A DNA stretch of 64,000 nucleotides, taken from the NCBI GenBank assembly GCA_963753225.1, contig CAVWBQ010000013.1:248001-312000 (forward strand), written 5' to 3'. A model generated the notes under the pieces. The model was not told the DNA's origin. It did not search any database and saw only the letters and a program-made list of their open reading frames with translations. This DNA is from Palsa-504 sp963753225. GTDB lineage: Bacteria > Actinomycetota > Actinomycetes > Streptosporangiales > Streptosporangiaceae. Made by a program: the position numbers and the translations under genes. Below are positions 52,775 through 60,969 of the stretch, one piece after another (the stretch's first letter is position 1; every line of letters begins with the position of its first letter).

Positions 52775-53458
52775 TTAGCCGCCGGCCGCCTCCTCCCGGT
52801 TCTTCTCGACGAGCGCCAGCACGTCCGCGGGCGGCACGCCGGTGTCGTGAAAGTGCTGCCATTCCCTGATGCCGGGGAAGCTGCCGTCGGTGAATTCCTT
52901 CAGCAGCCCCCGGATCCATCCGGCCTCGGCGCGCCGCAGCGCCAGGTGGTACTCCGACTCGATCAGGAAGAGCCGCGGTATCTGGGTGACCCATCCCTTG
53001 AGCCCCGTCTCGTGCTGGGCGATGGCCGCATCCAGCACGTCGAGCCGCCGCTGGAGCAGGCCGGCCAGCTCGTCCGGCGGCAGGACGGCGCACTCACCGA
53101 GGGCCGCCTCGAACCTGGTGTACTCACGCTCGGGTTCACTGATCAGCTCGCGCAGCCAGTCCTTCAGCTCCTCGCGTCCCGCGTCGGTGATCTGGTAGGT
53201 GGTCCGCTCCGGCTGCCGGCCCTCGCGGGCGACATCCACGGCGTCGATGAAGCCGTACTTCTCCAGGTTCTGCACCACGGTGTAGAGCGAACCCCAGTTG
53301 ATCTTGATCGCCTCGTCCTTGCCCCGCTGGCGCAGGGTGGCGGCCATCTCGTACGGGTACATCGGCCGCTCGACCAGCAGGTTCAGCAGTGACAGCGCCA
53401 GCAGGTTGCTGACCTTCCGCCTCGTTCTCCGCCGCCCTGTTCTCTGAGACTGGGCCAT
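52775..53458 (-). CDS. PadR-family transcriptional regulator
   Basis: 227 residues. N-terminal winged helix: LALSLLNLLVERPMYPYEMA then IKINWGSLYTVVQNLEKYGF and PERTTYQITDAGREELKDWL. A C-terminal alpha-helical dimerisation domain with RRAEAGWIRGLLKEFTDG follows. PadR proteins repress neighbouring efflux genes until a drug binds. It lies about 140 bases upstream of the DrrAB-like genes in the same direction, and a perfect palindrome lies in its own promoter. Confidence 0.92.
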   Translation of the reverse strand: MAQSQRTGRRRTRRKVSNLLALSLLNLLVERPMYPYEMAATLRQRGKDEAIKINWGSLYTVVQNLEKYGFIDAVDVAREGRQPERTTYQITDAGREELKDWLRELISEPEREYTRFEAALGECAVLPPDELAGLLQRRLDVLDAAIAQHETGLKGWVTQIPRLFLIESEYHLALRRAEAGWIRGLLKEFTDGSFPGIREWQHFHDTGVPPADVLALVEKNREEAAGG

Positions 53459-53508
53459 CCCGCAACTCCTCGTATCCGAGTCTCCGTTTCCGAGGACTCG
53501 CTTTCAAG

Positions 53509-53524
53509 TACTCGTAGACGAGTA
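53509..53524. promoter_or_regulatory. Palindromic operator candidate upstream of padR
   Basis: TACTCGT-AG-ACGAGTA is a perfect 7+7 inverted repeat about 50 bases before the PadR start, with related half-sites (CTCGTATCCGAG, CGAGGACTCG) nearer the gene. PadR factors typically bind such dyads and repress themselves. Confidence 0.6.
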
Positions 53525-53584
53525 TAGGCACGAGCGTGTGCCGCCCGCAACCCTCTGGGTAAGGAATCGGGGGGCGGGGCGCGG

Positions 53585-54622
53585 TTAGCCGAAGAAGACT
53601 TCGGCTTCGGCGTAGCGCTGCGGCGGGACCAGCTTGAGCTGGCTGGTCGCCTCGGCCAGCGGGACCCGGACGATGTCGGTGCCGCGCAGCGCCATCATCA
53701 CGCCGAACGCCTCGTCGTGCACGGCCTGGACCGCGTGCACGCCGAACCGGGTAGCCAGCACCCGGTCGAACGCCGTTGGCGTGCCGCCGCGCTGGATGTG
53801 GCCGAGCACCGTGCAGCGGGCCTCCTTGCCGGTCCGCTTCTCGATCTCGTCGGCCAGCATCTGCCCGACGCCGCCCAGCCGTACATGGCCGAACGAGTCG
53901 AGCATCTCATTCGCGGTGGCGAGGTCCTCGCTCACCGGGTGGGCCCCTTCGGCGACGACCACGATCGGCGCGAACCGGGTCTGGAACCGGTGCTGTACGT
54001 AGGCGCAGACCCGCTCGATGTCGAACGGCCGCTCCGGGATGAGGATCACGTTCGCGCCGCCCGCGAGCCCGGCGTGCAGCGCGATCCAGCCAGCGTGCCG
54101 CCCCATCACCTCGACGATCAGCGCCCGGTGATGGCTCTCCGCCGTGGTGTGCAGCCGGTCGATCGCCTCCATGGCGATGTTCACGGCGGTGTCGAAGCCG
54201 AACGTGTAGTCGGTGGAGCCGAGGTCGTTGTCGATCGTCTTCGGGACCCCGACGACGGGAACCCCCTGCTCGCCGAGCCGGGTGGCCACGCCGAGCGTGT
54301 CCTCGCCGCCGATCACGACCAGCGCGTCGACGCCCAGCCCGGCCAGGTTGTCCTTGATCCGCTCGATACCGTTGCGGCCGCCGCCGGCGTTCTTCAGCGG
54401 GTTGGTACGGGACGACCCGAGGATCGTTCCGCCGCGAGGCAGGATGCCGCGCACCGCCTGGACATCCAGGGGCACGGTGTCTCCCTCGAGAGGCCCGCGC
54501 CACCCGTCGCGGAACCCGACGAACTCAAGGCCGTACTCCTGCACGCCCTTGCGGACCACAGCGCGGATAACTGCGTTCAGTCCGGGGCAGTCGCCGCCGC
54601 CGGTGAGGACTCCCACTCGCAT
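53585..54622 (-). CDS. pfp: 6-phosphofructokinase, probably pyrophosphate-dependent
   Basis: 345 residues. The family motifs are VGVLTGGGDCPGLNAVIRAV, VVIGGEDTLGVATRLGEQ, VPKTIDNDLGSTDYTFGFDT and VEVMGRHAGWIALHAG. Two residues decide the phosphoryl donor: Asp108 in GGED (Gly in ATP enzymes) and Lys128 in PKTIDND (Gly in ATP enzymes). Both are of the PPi-dependent type known from Amycolatopsis methanolica. The enzyme is then reversible between glycolysis and gluconeogenesis. The start was set at MRVGVLTGGG, 12 bases inside an upstream GTG-type start. pfkA would be the symbol if it proves ATP-dependent. Confidence 0.85.
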   Translation of the reverse strand: MRVGVLTGGGDCPGLNAVIRAVVRKGVQEYGLEFVGFRDGWRGPLEGDTVPLDVQAVRGILPRGGTILGSSRTNPLKNAGGGRNGIERIKDNLAGLGVDALVVIGGEDTLGVATRLGEQGVPVVGVPKTIDNDLGSTDYTFGFDTAVNIAMEAIDRLHTTAESHHRALIVEVMGRHAGWIALHAGLAGGANVILIPERPFDIERVCAYVQHRFQTRFAPIVVVAEGAHPVSEDLATANEMLDSFGHVRLGGVGQMLADEIEKRTGKEARCTVLGHIQRGGTPTAFDRVLATRFGVHAVQAVHDEAFGVMMALRGTDIVRVPLAEATSQLKLVPPQRYAEAEVFFG

Positions 54623-54703
54623 GGCAACCACCATAGTGGGCCGGAGGCCTGCGCGGATGGCTGCGGCGCGAGCCCTGGGATAAAACTCGGGCGCGGGAGG
54701 CGG

Positions 54704-55411
54704 TCAGGGCGTGGGTTTGTCCGGGTCTGCGGCGAGTTCGGCCTTGGCGCGGCGGGCGTCGACGTCGACGTACTCCTGGCCGGAGAGCTTCGCGATCGCC
54801 TGCATGATCTCGTCCGTGATCGTCCGCAGCAGCTTCGCATCCGCCTCCTGACCCTGGTAGCGGGAGAAGTCCAGCGGCTCGCCGAACCGGACTCCGGGAC
54901 GGAACCGCGGGTTCGGCCAGAGCGTGCCCGACGGCTGGAACTGGAAGGTGTCGATCATGGCGCACGGGACCACCGGGGCGCCGGATTCGACGGCCAGCCT
55001 GGCCACCCCGGTCTTGCCGCGGTACAGCCGGCCATCCGGGCTCCGGGTGCCCTCCGGGTAGATGCCGAGCACCTTCCCGGCCGCCAGGACCTGCAGACCG
55101 GTCCTGATCGCCTGCTCGCTGGCCAGCCCGCCGGCGCGGTCCAGGGGAATCTGGCCGACCCCGGTGAAGAAGGCCTTGCTGATCAGGCCCTTCAGCCCGC
55201 GTCCGGTGAAGTACTCCGACTTGGCCAGGTAGGTCACCTTCCGCAGTACAGGAAACGGCCCGAAGAAGTGGTCGGAGAACGACAGGTGATTGCTCGCGAG
55301 GATCACCGGGCCTCGCCGGGGCACGTTCTTCGCCCCCCACGCGCGGGACCGGAAGAGGATTCTCAACGTCAGCCCGAGCGTGTATTTCGTCAGCCAGTAG
55401 CCCACGGTCAC
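54704..55411 (-). CDS. plsC: 1-acyl-sn-glycerol-3-phosphate acyltransferase (PlsC family)
   Basis: 235 residues. The HX4D catalytic motif is ILASNHLSFSDHFF, the second block is KGLISKAFFTGVGQIPLDRA, and the third is LGIYPEGTRSPDGRLYRGKT, followed by VPCAMIDTFQFQPSG. The N-terminus (WLTKYTLGLTLRILFRSRAW) is a membrane-associated helix. It acylates lysophosphatidate to phosphatidate or a related lipid. It precedes the phosphofructokinase on the same strand with about an 80-base gap. Confidence 0.92.
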   Translation of the reverse strand: MTVGYWLTKYTLGLTLRILFRSRAWGAKNVPRRGPVILASNHLSFSDHFFGPFPVLRKVTYLAKSEYFTGRGLKGLISKAFFTGVGQIPLDRAGGLASEQAIRTGLQVLAAGKVLGIYPEGTRSPDGRLYRGKTGVARLAVESGAPVVPCAMIDTFQFQPSGTLWPNPRFRPGVRFGEPLDFSRYQGQEADAKLLRTITDEIMQAIAKLSGQEYVDVDARRAKAELAADPDKPTP

Positions 55412-55457
55412 ATCGTCGCACGTCCGGGAGCGCTGCGGGATGCTGCGGGATGCTGCG

Positions 55458-56129
55458 TCACTGGCGGCTTCCCGGCGCGCGGGCGAGGAACAGCCGTTGC
55501 CAGGCGTCGGTGAGGTGGTTGCCGAATTGCTCGGATGACCAGCCGCGGTCGCTGACGAGCAGGGTCCAGTACTCGGGGCCGTTCATGCTCCAGACGATGT
55601 CCGCGATGTCGTCATCGGACAGGTCTGCGCGCAGCTCACCAGTGGCGCGGAGGTCGGCGGCAAATGCGCGCATGTTGCGGGCACGCCGCTCGCTGATCTC
55701 GCGCCACGTTGCGGCGGAGTCGGGGTCGGTGGCGGCGGCGTCGCGCAGGGCCAGGTAGACCGGGGCGAGGCGGGGCTGGATTTCGACCAGGGCCGCGACG
55801 TACGTCTCGATCTTGTTCCTGGCGCCCTCCGCAGCCCGGACACGTGCCACGTAGTCGCGCTCCCCGGCGGGCACGGCCTGATCGCTTCCCGAGATCGCGG
55901 TCTCCAGGACTTCGCGAAGCAGGGCGGGTTTGCGGCCGACAGCCGCGTACACCGTGTCCACGGCGACCCGGGCGCGGCGGGCGATGTCCGCGACCGTCGT
56001 GACCGCATACCCGTGCTCGATGAACAGTTCGCGGGCGGCGTCCAGCACTGCCCGCCGGGTGGCGATGGCCTGCTCGGCCCGGCGGGGCGAGTGGTAGGGC
56101 TTGCGCTGCCGCGCGTGGTCCGCAGCCAT
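55458..56129 (-). CDS. TetR-family transcriptional regulator
   Basis: 223 residues. HTH: AVLDAARELFIEHGYAVTTV then ADIARRARVAVDTVYAAVGR. The C-terminal ligand domain has PEYWTLLVSDRGWSSEQFGN. The ATG at 56129 was chosen; in-frame codons further upstream read through a 15-bp tandem repeat encoding EDGRV. It lies downstream of the SnoaL-like gene on the same strand and may control the SnoaL/cupin divergon through the ATCCGAA sites at 56748-56766. Confidence 0.88.
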   Translation of the reverse strand: MAADHARQRKPYHSPRRAEQAIATRRAVLDAARELFIEHGYAVTTVADIARRARVAVDTVYAAVGRKPALLREVLETAISGSDQAVPAGERDYVARVRAAEGARNKIETYVAALVEIQPRLAPVYLALRDAAATDPDSAATWREISERRARNMRAFAADLRATGELRADLSDDDIADIVWSMNGPEYWTLLVSDRGWSSEQFGNHLTDAWQRLFLARAPGSRQ

Positions 56130-56130
56130 A

Positions 56131-56175
56131 ACTCGCCCATCTTCCACTCGCCCATCCTCCACTCGCCCATCCTCC
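56131..56175 (-). repeat. 15-bp tandem repeat in the tetR leader
   Basis: Three copies, on the minus strand GGAGGATGGGCGAGT, with one base change in the copy nearest tetR. Each carries GGAGG and an ATG. They sit immediately before the tetR start and could offer alternative initiation sites or affect translation. Confidence 0.85.
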
Positions 56176-56282
56176 GCGGTTGATCCGAAGTCCCCACGGA
56201 TCATTGTGGTCGCATGGGCGCACCAAGGCCAGGCAGGACGCGCCGGCCATCCGGCCGACGGACCGTTCAGGCCGCCAGCCAG

Positions 56283-56726
56283 TCAGGCCGCTAGCCGGTC
56301 GAGCACCCCGGTCTGGGCGAGGACCGCGAAGCGGTCCGGCACTCCCCAGTGCTCGACGATGCGGCCGTCCACGACACGGCACACGTCGATCACGGTGAAG
56401 TCCACGGGCCGGCCGCTGGGCGGCCCGAAGTACGGGCCGGTCGCGGTCCCCTGGCCCCGCACGCGAACCCAGATCGTGTCCCCGGACTCCACGGCATCCT
56501 CGATCGTGAACTTTATGTCGGGGAAGGCCCGGTGCACCTCCCGCATGGAGTCCTTGACGTGGGCGATCGCATCCGCGCCGCGGCCGGCCGTGCCGAACTG
56601 GTGGTCCACGAAGCCGGGCGAGCAGAGCTCCCCGGCGACGGAGCCGTCGCCGGCCGCGAAGCCTTCGTCGAAGATCCGCTGCATCACCGCGTACGCGGTC
56701 GAGCGAGTCTGGCTGGTGCCGGACAT
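56283..56726 (-). CDS. SnoaL-like ester cyclase/polyketide cyclase-fold protein
   Basis: 147 residues. The fold is recognisable from YAVMQRIFDEGFAAGDGSVA, FVDHQFGTAGRGADAIAHV, DIKFTIEDAVESGDTIWVRV and IDVCRVVDGRIVEHWGVPDR. The family covers cyclases, isomerases and proteins of unknown role; here it is probably a small-molecule enzyme. The Shine-Dalgarno AGGAGGA is strong. It is divergent from the cupin gene with a palindromic site between. Confidence 0.85.
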   Translation of the reverse strand: MSGTSQTRSTAYAVMQRIFDEGFAAGDGSVAGELCSPGFVDHQFGTAGRGADAIAHVKDSMREVHRAFPDIKFTIEDAVESGDTIWVRVRGQGTATGPYFGPPSGRPVDFTVIDVCRVVDGRIVEHWGVPDRFAVLAQTGVLDRLAA

Positions 56727-56747
56727 CTGATCCTCCTAGATTTTTTG

Positions 56748-56766
56748 ATCCGAAGAGTTTTCGGAT
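56748..56766. promoter_or_regulatory. Palindromic operator ATCCGAA-N5-TTCGGAT in the SnoaL/cupin divergent promoter
   Basis: A perfect 7+7 inverted repeat with a 5-base centre, immediately upstream of the SnoaL ribosome binding site. A matching half-site, TTCATCCGAAATATCA, lies at 56896-56911 on the cupin side. A TetR-type dimer would fit the size. Confidence 0.65.
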
Positions 56767-56794
56767 GAATATTACGACTGTAGGACGGATATCG

Positions 56795-56869
56795 CCTGTC
56801 AAGCTGCCGGAACCGGCCTGTCAAGCTGCCGGAACCGGCTTGTCAAGCGGCCGGAACCGGCTTGACAAG
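56795..56869 (+). repeat. 22-bp tandem repeat in the divergent promoter region
   Basis: About 3.4 copies of CCTGTCAAGCTGCCGGAACC(GG), each containing CCGGAACCGG and a TGTCAAG resembling a -35 element. The last, partial copy supplies TTGACA (56862-56867) for the cupin promoter; a clear -10 at 17 bases is not seen. Confidence 0.85.
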
Positions 56870-56932
56870 AGCACTTGGTTCGTATCACTCTAGGTTCATC
56901 CGAAATATCATCTGCCGAATTTTGGAGCTGTC

Positions 56933-57460
56933 ATGACGAATCTGTCCGCCGGCACGTCCGGATCCGCCACTGATGCTGTGGTCAGCCGCGCTGCCGGTAC
57001 CGGGCCGGCCACCTGGGCCATGGGAATGCTGTTCGAACGCCTGGTCGGGGCCGAGGAGACCGCCGGCCTGCTGGGCGCCTCGGTCGTCACCCAGCCACCG
57101 GGCCAGGCCAGCCCCCTGCACGTGCACACCCGGGAGGCGGAGGCTTGGTTCCTGCTCCAGGGCGCGATGACGTACCGCGCCGGCGAGCGGCTGATCCGGA
57201 TGACCGCCGGCGACTTCATCTACCTGCCGCAGGAAGTACCGCACGCGTTCCGCACGACCGGCACCGTCCCCGTCCGGTTCCTGGCCTTGACCCTGCCCGG
57301 CGGGCTGCTCGACATCTATGACGAGGCCGGGGTCCCGGCCGCGGAACGGCGCCTGCCCGATGCGGGCGTGTCGGATGCGGACGTCGCGCGCTGGCTCGAG
57401 CTCGCCCCCCGCTACGGGCTCCGCGTCGTCGGCCCTCCGATCCTCGAGGCCGAGGCGTAG
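56933..57460 (+). CDS. Cupin-domain protein
   Basis: 175 residues. The cupin metal motifs are ASPLHVHTREAEAWFLLQG (His, His, Glu) and IYLPQEVPHAFRTTG (last His). A C-terminal helical tail (VSDADVARWLELAPRYGLRV) is typical of the quercetin 2,3-dioxygenase-like group. It could be a dioxygenase or a ligand-binding protein. GGAG lies 5 bases before the ATG. It is divergent from SnoaL and probably under the same operator. Confidence 0.88.
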   Translation: MTNLSAGTSGSATDAVVSRAAGTGPATWAMGMLFERLVGAEETAGLLGASVVTQPPGQASPLHVHTREAEAWFLLQGAMTYRAGERLIRMTAGDFIYLPQEVPHAFRTTGTVPVRFLALTLPGGLLDIYDEAGVPAAERRLPDAGVSDADVARWLELAPRYGLRVVGPPILEAEA

Positions 57461-57632
57461 GCCGGTGAAAGGCCGGCCGAGGCTCATCGGCCGTACCGTT
57501 AGGATGACCTGCAAAAACAGTATGAATTGAGAAGCAAGGACGATGCCCCCATGGCAAACTCCCGGGGGGGTGGCTCGGGGATGCTCGGTGTGGCCGTATG
57601 TGCCGTTCGATCTGCTGTTAGCGCGCGTCTTC

Positions 57633-57720
57633 CGGCGCGCTGATGTGCGTAGCCGCTGGGTCGATGGGCCGTTGGTCCGGATAGAACCGGACCACCGGCA
57701 CTTCGACCCAGAACCGTCGT
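57633..57720 (+). repeat. Dispersed palindromic intergenic element, copy C
   Basis: Arms 57657-57680 and 57687-57710 around ATAGAA are complementary at 21 of 24 positions. The left flank GGCGCGCTGATGTGC matches copies A and B, and the right flank CCCAGAACCGTCG matches copy A. The outer AACCCGT...CGGG hairpin of A and B is replaced by a different inverted repeat (GCGCGCGTCTTCCGGCGCGC). It lies in the convergent cupin-GMC gap (57461-57782), which holds no gene. Confidence 0.85.
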
Positions 57721-57782
57721 GTTGCGACTAGGGCGCGGGCAACGATAATTTGGCGCGGCGATCGCCGCGAGGCGCAATCTTC

Positions 57783-59513
57783 TCATCGGTGGGACGCTCC
57801 CTGCGTTAGCAGCTCGGCCATGCGCAATCCGATGAACACGCAGGCTGGCATCGTCGGCACGGCTACGATCCGCGGCATGATGGTGCTGTCTGCGATGCGC
57901 AGGTTGCGCACGCCGTTGACGCGCAGGTGCGGGTCGACCACGGCTGCGTCGTCCTTTCCCATCCGGCAGGCCCCTGATGAGTGGAAGTAGGTCGTCGCCC
58001 CGTTGCGGACGAAGTTGGCGAGTTCCTGGCCCTTGAGCGTCCGTCCGGGCGCGACCTCGCGGACCACGAAGGGCTTCAGGGCCGGCGACGCGGCGGCCGC
58101 GCGGGCAATCTCGATGCTCCGCTCCAGCTTGGCGACGTCATCGGGATGGCTCAGGAACCGCATGTCCACGATCGGGCGGTCGTCCGGGTTAGCGGACCGG
58201 AGCCGCACCGTGCCGCGGCTGCTCGGCGTGACTAGGCCGCCGCATAGGGCCCATGTGTTGGGCGGCGCAGGGAACTCCTTGGCGATGGTGTCGCTGGCGT
58301 AAGGTATCTCGATCTCGACGATGCTAACGTCGGGCAGTTCAAGGCTGCTGTCAGTTTTGTAGTAGCCCGATACGTTAGCGGCGCTGTTGTTATAGACGAA
58401 CGGTTCGGGCGCTTCGTAAAGGCAGCCACCGTGGAGCACGTGGTCCTGCACGTTCTCGCCGACGTTAGGTGAGTGCACGTGCACGGGGATGCCGAACTCG
58501 CGCAGCTGCGCCTCGTCGCCGATGCCGCTGAGCATGAGGAGCTTGGGCGTGTTGAACCCGCCCGTGGACAGGATGACCTCGCGGTGCGCCCCGAAGGTCC
58601 GGACCTGGCCGTTCCGCGCGCACTCCACGCCCACGGCCCGGTTCCCTTCCAGGATGACGCGGTTGACCTGGGTGTTGACCAGGACCGTGACGTTGTCCCT
58701 GGCGAGGACGGGGTAGAGGAAGGCGCGCGCCATGCTGTGCCGGCGGCCGTGCTCGATGATCTGGTTCATGTAGGCGAAGCCGTTGCCGGTGATCTCACGC
58801 TCGCCGTTCAGGTCGTCCAGCACGGGCAGGCCGAGCTCGCGGAAAGCCTCGAGACAGGCGGTCGCTATGGGCAGCGGGTCGGCCGCGGGCTGGACCCAGA
58901 CCGGGCCGCCCTCACCGCGGAAGGCCGGATCCGGGGTGCCGCGCCAGTTCTCAATGCTTTTGAAAACCTGGAGCCCGTGCTCGTAGCCCCACCGGTCGTC
59001 GCCGGTCTCCGCGGCCCAGTGGTCGAGGTCGGCCTTGAAGGGACGGGCCCAGATGGTGGCGTTGATGCTGCTGCCGCCGCCGATCACGCGGCCGGTGTAC
59101 TCGGGCACCGGGTGGTTGTTGGTGCTGGCGGTCGGGATGGAGACGTCGTTCCAGGCCCGGACGGTGCCGAGGTTGGTGAACCACAGCCGCGGGTCCTCGA
59201 TGGAAGGAGCCGTATCCCAGTCGCCCGCCTCGATCAGGAGGATCTGAGCCGGGGGTTCCCGCTTGGCCAGCGTGCCGACCAGGGCGCAGCCAGCGCTGCC
59301 CGCGCCGACCACGATGTAGTCGTAAGACCGCTTTAGCGACCGGCGGTTGCGGGCCTGAGCCTCGCGCATGGCGTCCAGCTCGTCCGCGCGCGCCGAGACC
59401 GTGCTGCTAAGCAGCAGCCCGGTGGCCAGGGCCCCGACGATGAAGGTCCTTCGGTTGATGAGCCCGGCGATCAGCGCGCGCTCGAGCCGATCGAGCGTCT
59501 CGTTTCTGTCCAT
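57783..59513 (-). CDS. GMC-family oxidoreductase with Tat-type signal
   Basis: 576 residues. The N-terminus has INRRTFIVGALATGLLLSST, a twin-arginine signal, so the folded flavoenzyme is probably exported. FAD motif: YDYIVVGAGSAGCALVGTLA; GMC signature VIGGGSSINATIWARP; substrate-side REVILSTGGFNTPKLLMLSG; catalytic His in TTYFHSSGACRMGKDD. Substrates may be alcohols, sugars or lignin-derived aryl alcohols. It is directly downstream of a decayed aldehyde dehydrogenase, which suggests it once worked in an alcohol-to-acid route. Confidence 0.9.
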   Translation of the reverse strand: MDRNETLDRLERALIAGLINRRTFIVGALATGLLLSSTVSARADELDAMREAQARNRRSLKRSYDYIVVGAGSAGCALVGTLAKREPPAQILLIEAGDWDTAPSIEDPRLWFTNLGTVRAWNDVSIPTASTNNHPVPEYTGRVIGGGSSINATIWARPFKADLDHWAAETGDDRWGYEHGLQVFKSIENWRGTPDPAFRGEGGPVWVQPAADPLPIATACLEAFRELGLPVLDDLNGEREITGNGFAYMNQIIEHGRRHSMARAFLYPVLARDNVTVLVNTQVNRVILEGNRAVGVECARNGQVRTFGAHREVILSTGGFNTPKLLMLSGIGDEAQLREFGIPVHVHSPNVGENVQDHVLHGGCLYEAPEPFVYNNSAANVSGYYKTDSSLELPDVSIVEIEIPYASDTIAKEFPAPPNTWALCGGLVTPSSRGTVRLRSANPDDRPIVDMRFLSHPDDVAKLERSIEIARAAAASPALKPFVVREVAPGRTLKGQELANFVRNGATTYFHSSGACRMGKDDAAVVDPHLRVNGVRNLRIADSTIMPRIVAVPTMPACVFIGLRMAELLTQGASHR

Positions 59514-60287
59514 TGTCTCCGCCCTTCACGGCCGTAGCCGCTGGTCTTCATGCCGCCGTAGGGAGCCTGTGCTTCGTTCTGCACCGTCGAGCCGTTGACG
59601 TGGACGTGGCCGGCCTGGATGCGCATCGCGACCTGGAGGGCCCGGGTGCTCGACGACGCGGTCCGAGTCCTCCGGAGTGCTCGTCAGGAAGTTGAGCACC
59701 CCGGCGGGCAGGCCCGCCTCGCGCAGGATCTCGGTGATGATCGCGTGGGTCCTCGGGCTGGTCTCCGACGCACGGAAGACCACGGTGTTGCCGCACACGA
59801 TGGGATAGGCGATGGCCCGGGGCGCCAGGACTCCCGCGCCATTCCAGGGCGCCATGCTGAGCACGACTCCGGCAGGCTGGCGGACCGTCATCGACAGGGT
59901 CCCTGGCTTGTCAGTCGGGATCGTCTCGCCCTGGATCTGCGTCACGAGGCCGGCGGCCTCGCGGAAGAGCTGCGCGGTGAGGAAGGCGTTGAAGCCGGCC
60001 CACAACTGCGCCGCACCCACTTCGGACATCATCGCCTCGATGAACTCCGGAGTACGACGCTCCATGATGTCGGCGGCCTTCAGCATTACAGCCCGCCGGG
60101 TAGTGGGACCCGAGGTCGCCCACGACGCGAACGCCTTGGACGCCGACTCCACTGCGTCGAGAGCATCCTCGACGCTCGCTGCCGCACCCTCGGTGACGAG
60201 TTCGCCCGTCAGCGGGTTGAGGCGCTGGAACGTCCGGCCGCCCTGGGCGTCCCGGCCCAGATTGTCAATGATCAACTGGGTCTGCAT
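59513..60287 (-). pseudogene. Aldehyde dehydrogenase, internally deleted and frameshifted
   Basis: The N-terminal half is intact (DNLGRDAQGGRTFQRLNPLT, VVLSMAPWNGAGVLAPRAIA then CGNTVVFRASETSPRTH, AGLPAGVLNFLTSTPEDSDR). After about residue 215 the frame breaks. In another frame the sequence resumes as the ALDH C-terminus, ALQVAMRIQAGHVHVNGSTV then QNEAQAPYGGMKTSGYGREG. The roughly 200-residue middle, with the catalytic Cys and Glu, is missing, and the last about 25 residues are also gone. It resembles aromatic aldehyde (salicylaldehyde/vanillin-type) dehydrogenases. The remaining open frame (59526-60287) cannot be an active enzyme. Confidence 0.85.
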
Positions 60288-60390
60288 GTGAAGTCTCTCC
60301 GTTGCTGTTGGCGACGATTGCCTGGGGTCATGATCTGGCTGGGATACAGGTCCGGGCCGGATAGCCGGCTGGGCTAGCTATCCCCGCCTA

Positions 60391-60500
60391 TGGCGAACCA
60401 GCCCTCGCGGCGGATCCGCGACAGGACCACTCAGCTCAAGCTCCGCATAGACCGGCACCCGCCCGACGGCTCGGTCAGGGCGCGCATCGGCATCCAGCCG
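60391..60500 (-). pseudogene. Fragment of a PaaX-family regulator gene
   Basis: Read on the minus strand the segment encodes MPMRALTEPSG near its start and VVLSRIRREGWFA near its end, with a stop between. These match MRALTLLLGEFGV and VVLSRMRREGWFTT of the intact PaaX gene at 61288-62145. About 100 bases survive. A plus-strand open frame over it (60390-60629) is only its shadow. Confidence 0.75.
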
Positions 60501-60620
60501 CGTTCGAGTAGCGGAGACACTCGCCCAGACGAGTCCCGCGAGGTCGCGAGGGCTCATCTGCGGCAGCTAGGGACCGCTGTCATTGACATGGTCACCAGTA
60601 TGTGTCGTTCAAAATGCGCC

Positions 60621-60638
60621 CGTCAATAACTTGTTACG
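60621..60638 (+). promoter_or_regulatory. Repeated motif CGTCAATAACTTGTTACG, copy 1
   Basis: First of three near-identical 16-18 base sites (others at 60864-60880 and 62415-62430, the last inverted), all in the neighbourhood of PaaX-type genes. It lies upstream of the PaaX fragment. Possibly an operator. Confidence 0.5.
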
Positions 60639-60863
60639 CAAGAGTCATGGCAACTCGGGCAACTGGTTGACGTCGGGGTCGCTGGCATACCGCTCGCCCG
60701 CCTCTTCCACGCCCGGCGAGAGTGCGGCCCATGGAGTCGCCGGTCGTGTTTGGGCTGGAAATCACGGCAGTTCGGCATACCGGCGCACAGTCGCGAACCG
60801 CCCGTGCCGCGGTCGCCGCGTGACATAACGCTCAGATATATTAAGAGACGTATGTAGTACGCT

Positions 60864-60880
60864 CGTCAATAAGTTGTTAT
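60864..60880 (+). promoter_or_regulatory. Repeated motif CGTCAATAAGTTGTTAT, copy 2
   Basis: Second copy of the motif, in AT-rich sequence between the PaaX fragment and the quinone-reductase remnant. Confidence 0.5.
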
Positions 60881-60969
60881 TTAAGTGGTGTCAGCTGCAG
60901 CGTGGCGTCGGACTCGCGAAGGGCATCCGGCGCGTCGATGGCTCCCTTGACCTCGCCGCTCCGACCAAC

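Noticed and set aside
60390..60629. Plus-strand 79-codon gene
   Set aside because: It is the reverse strand of a PaaX gene fragment; similarity to the intact PaaX gene is on the minus strand.
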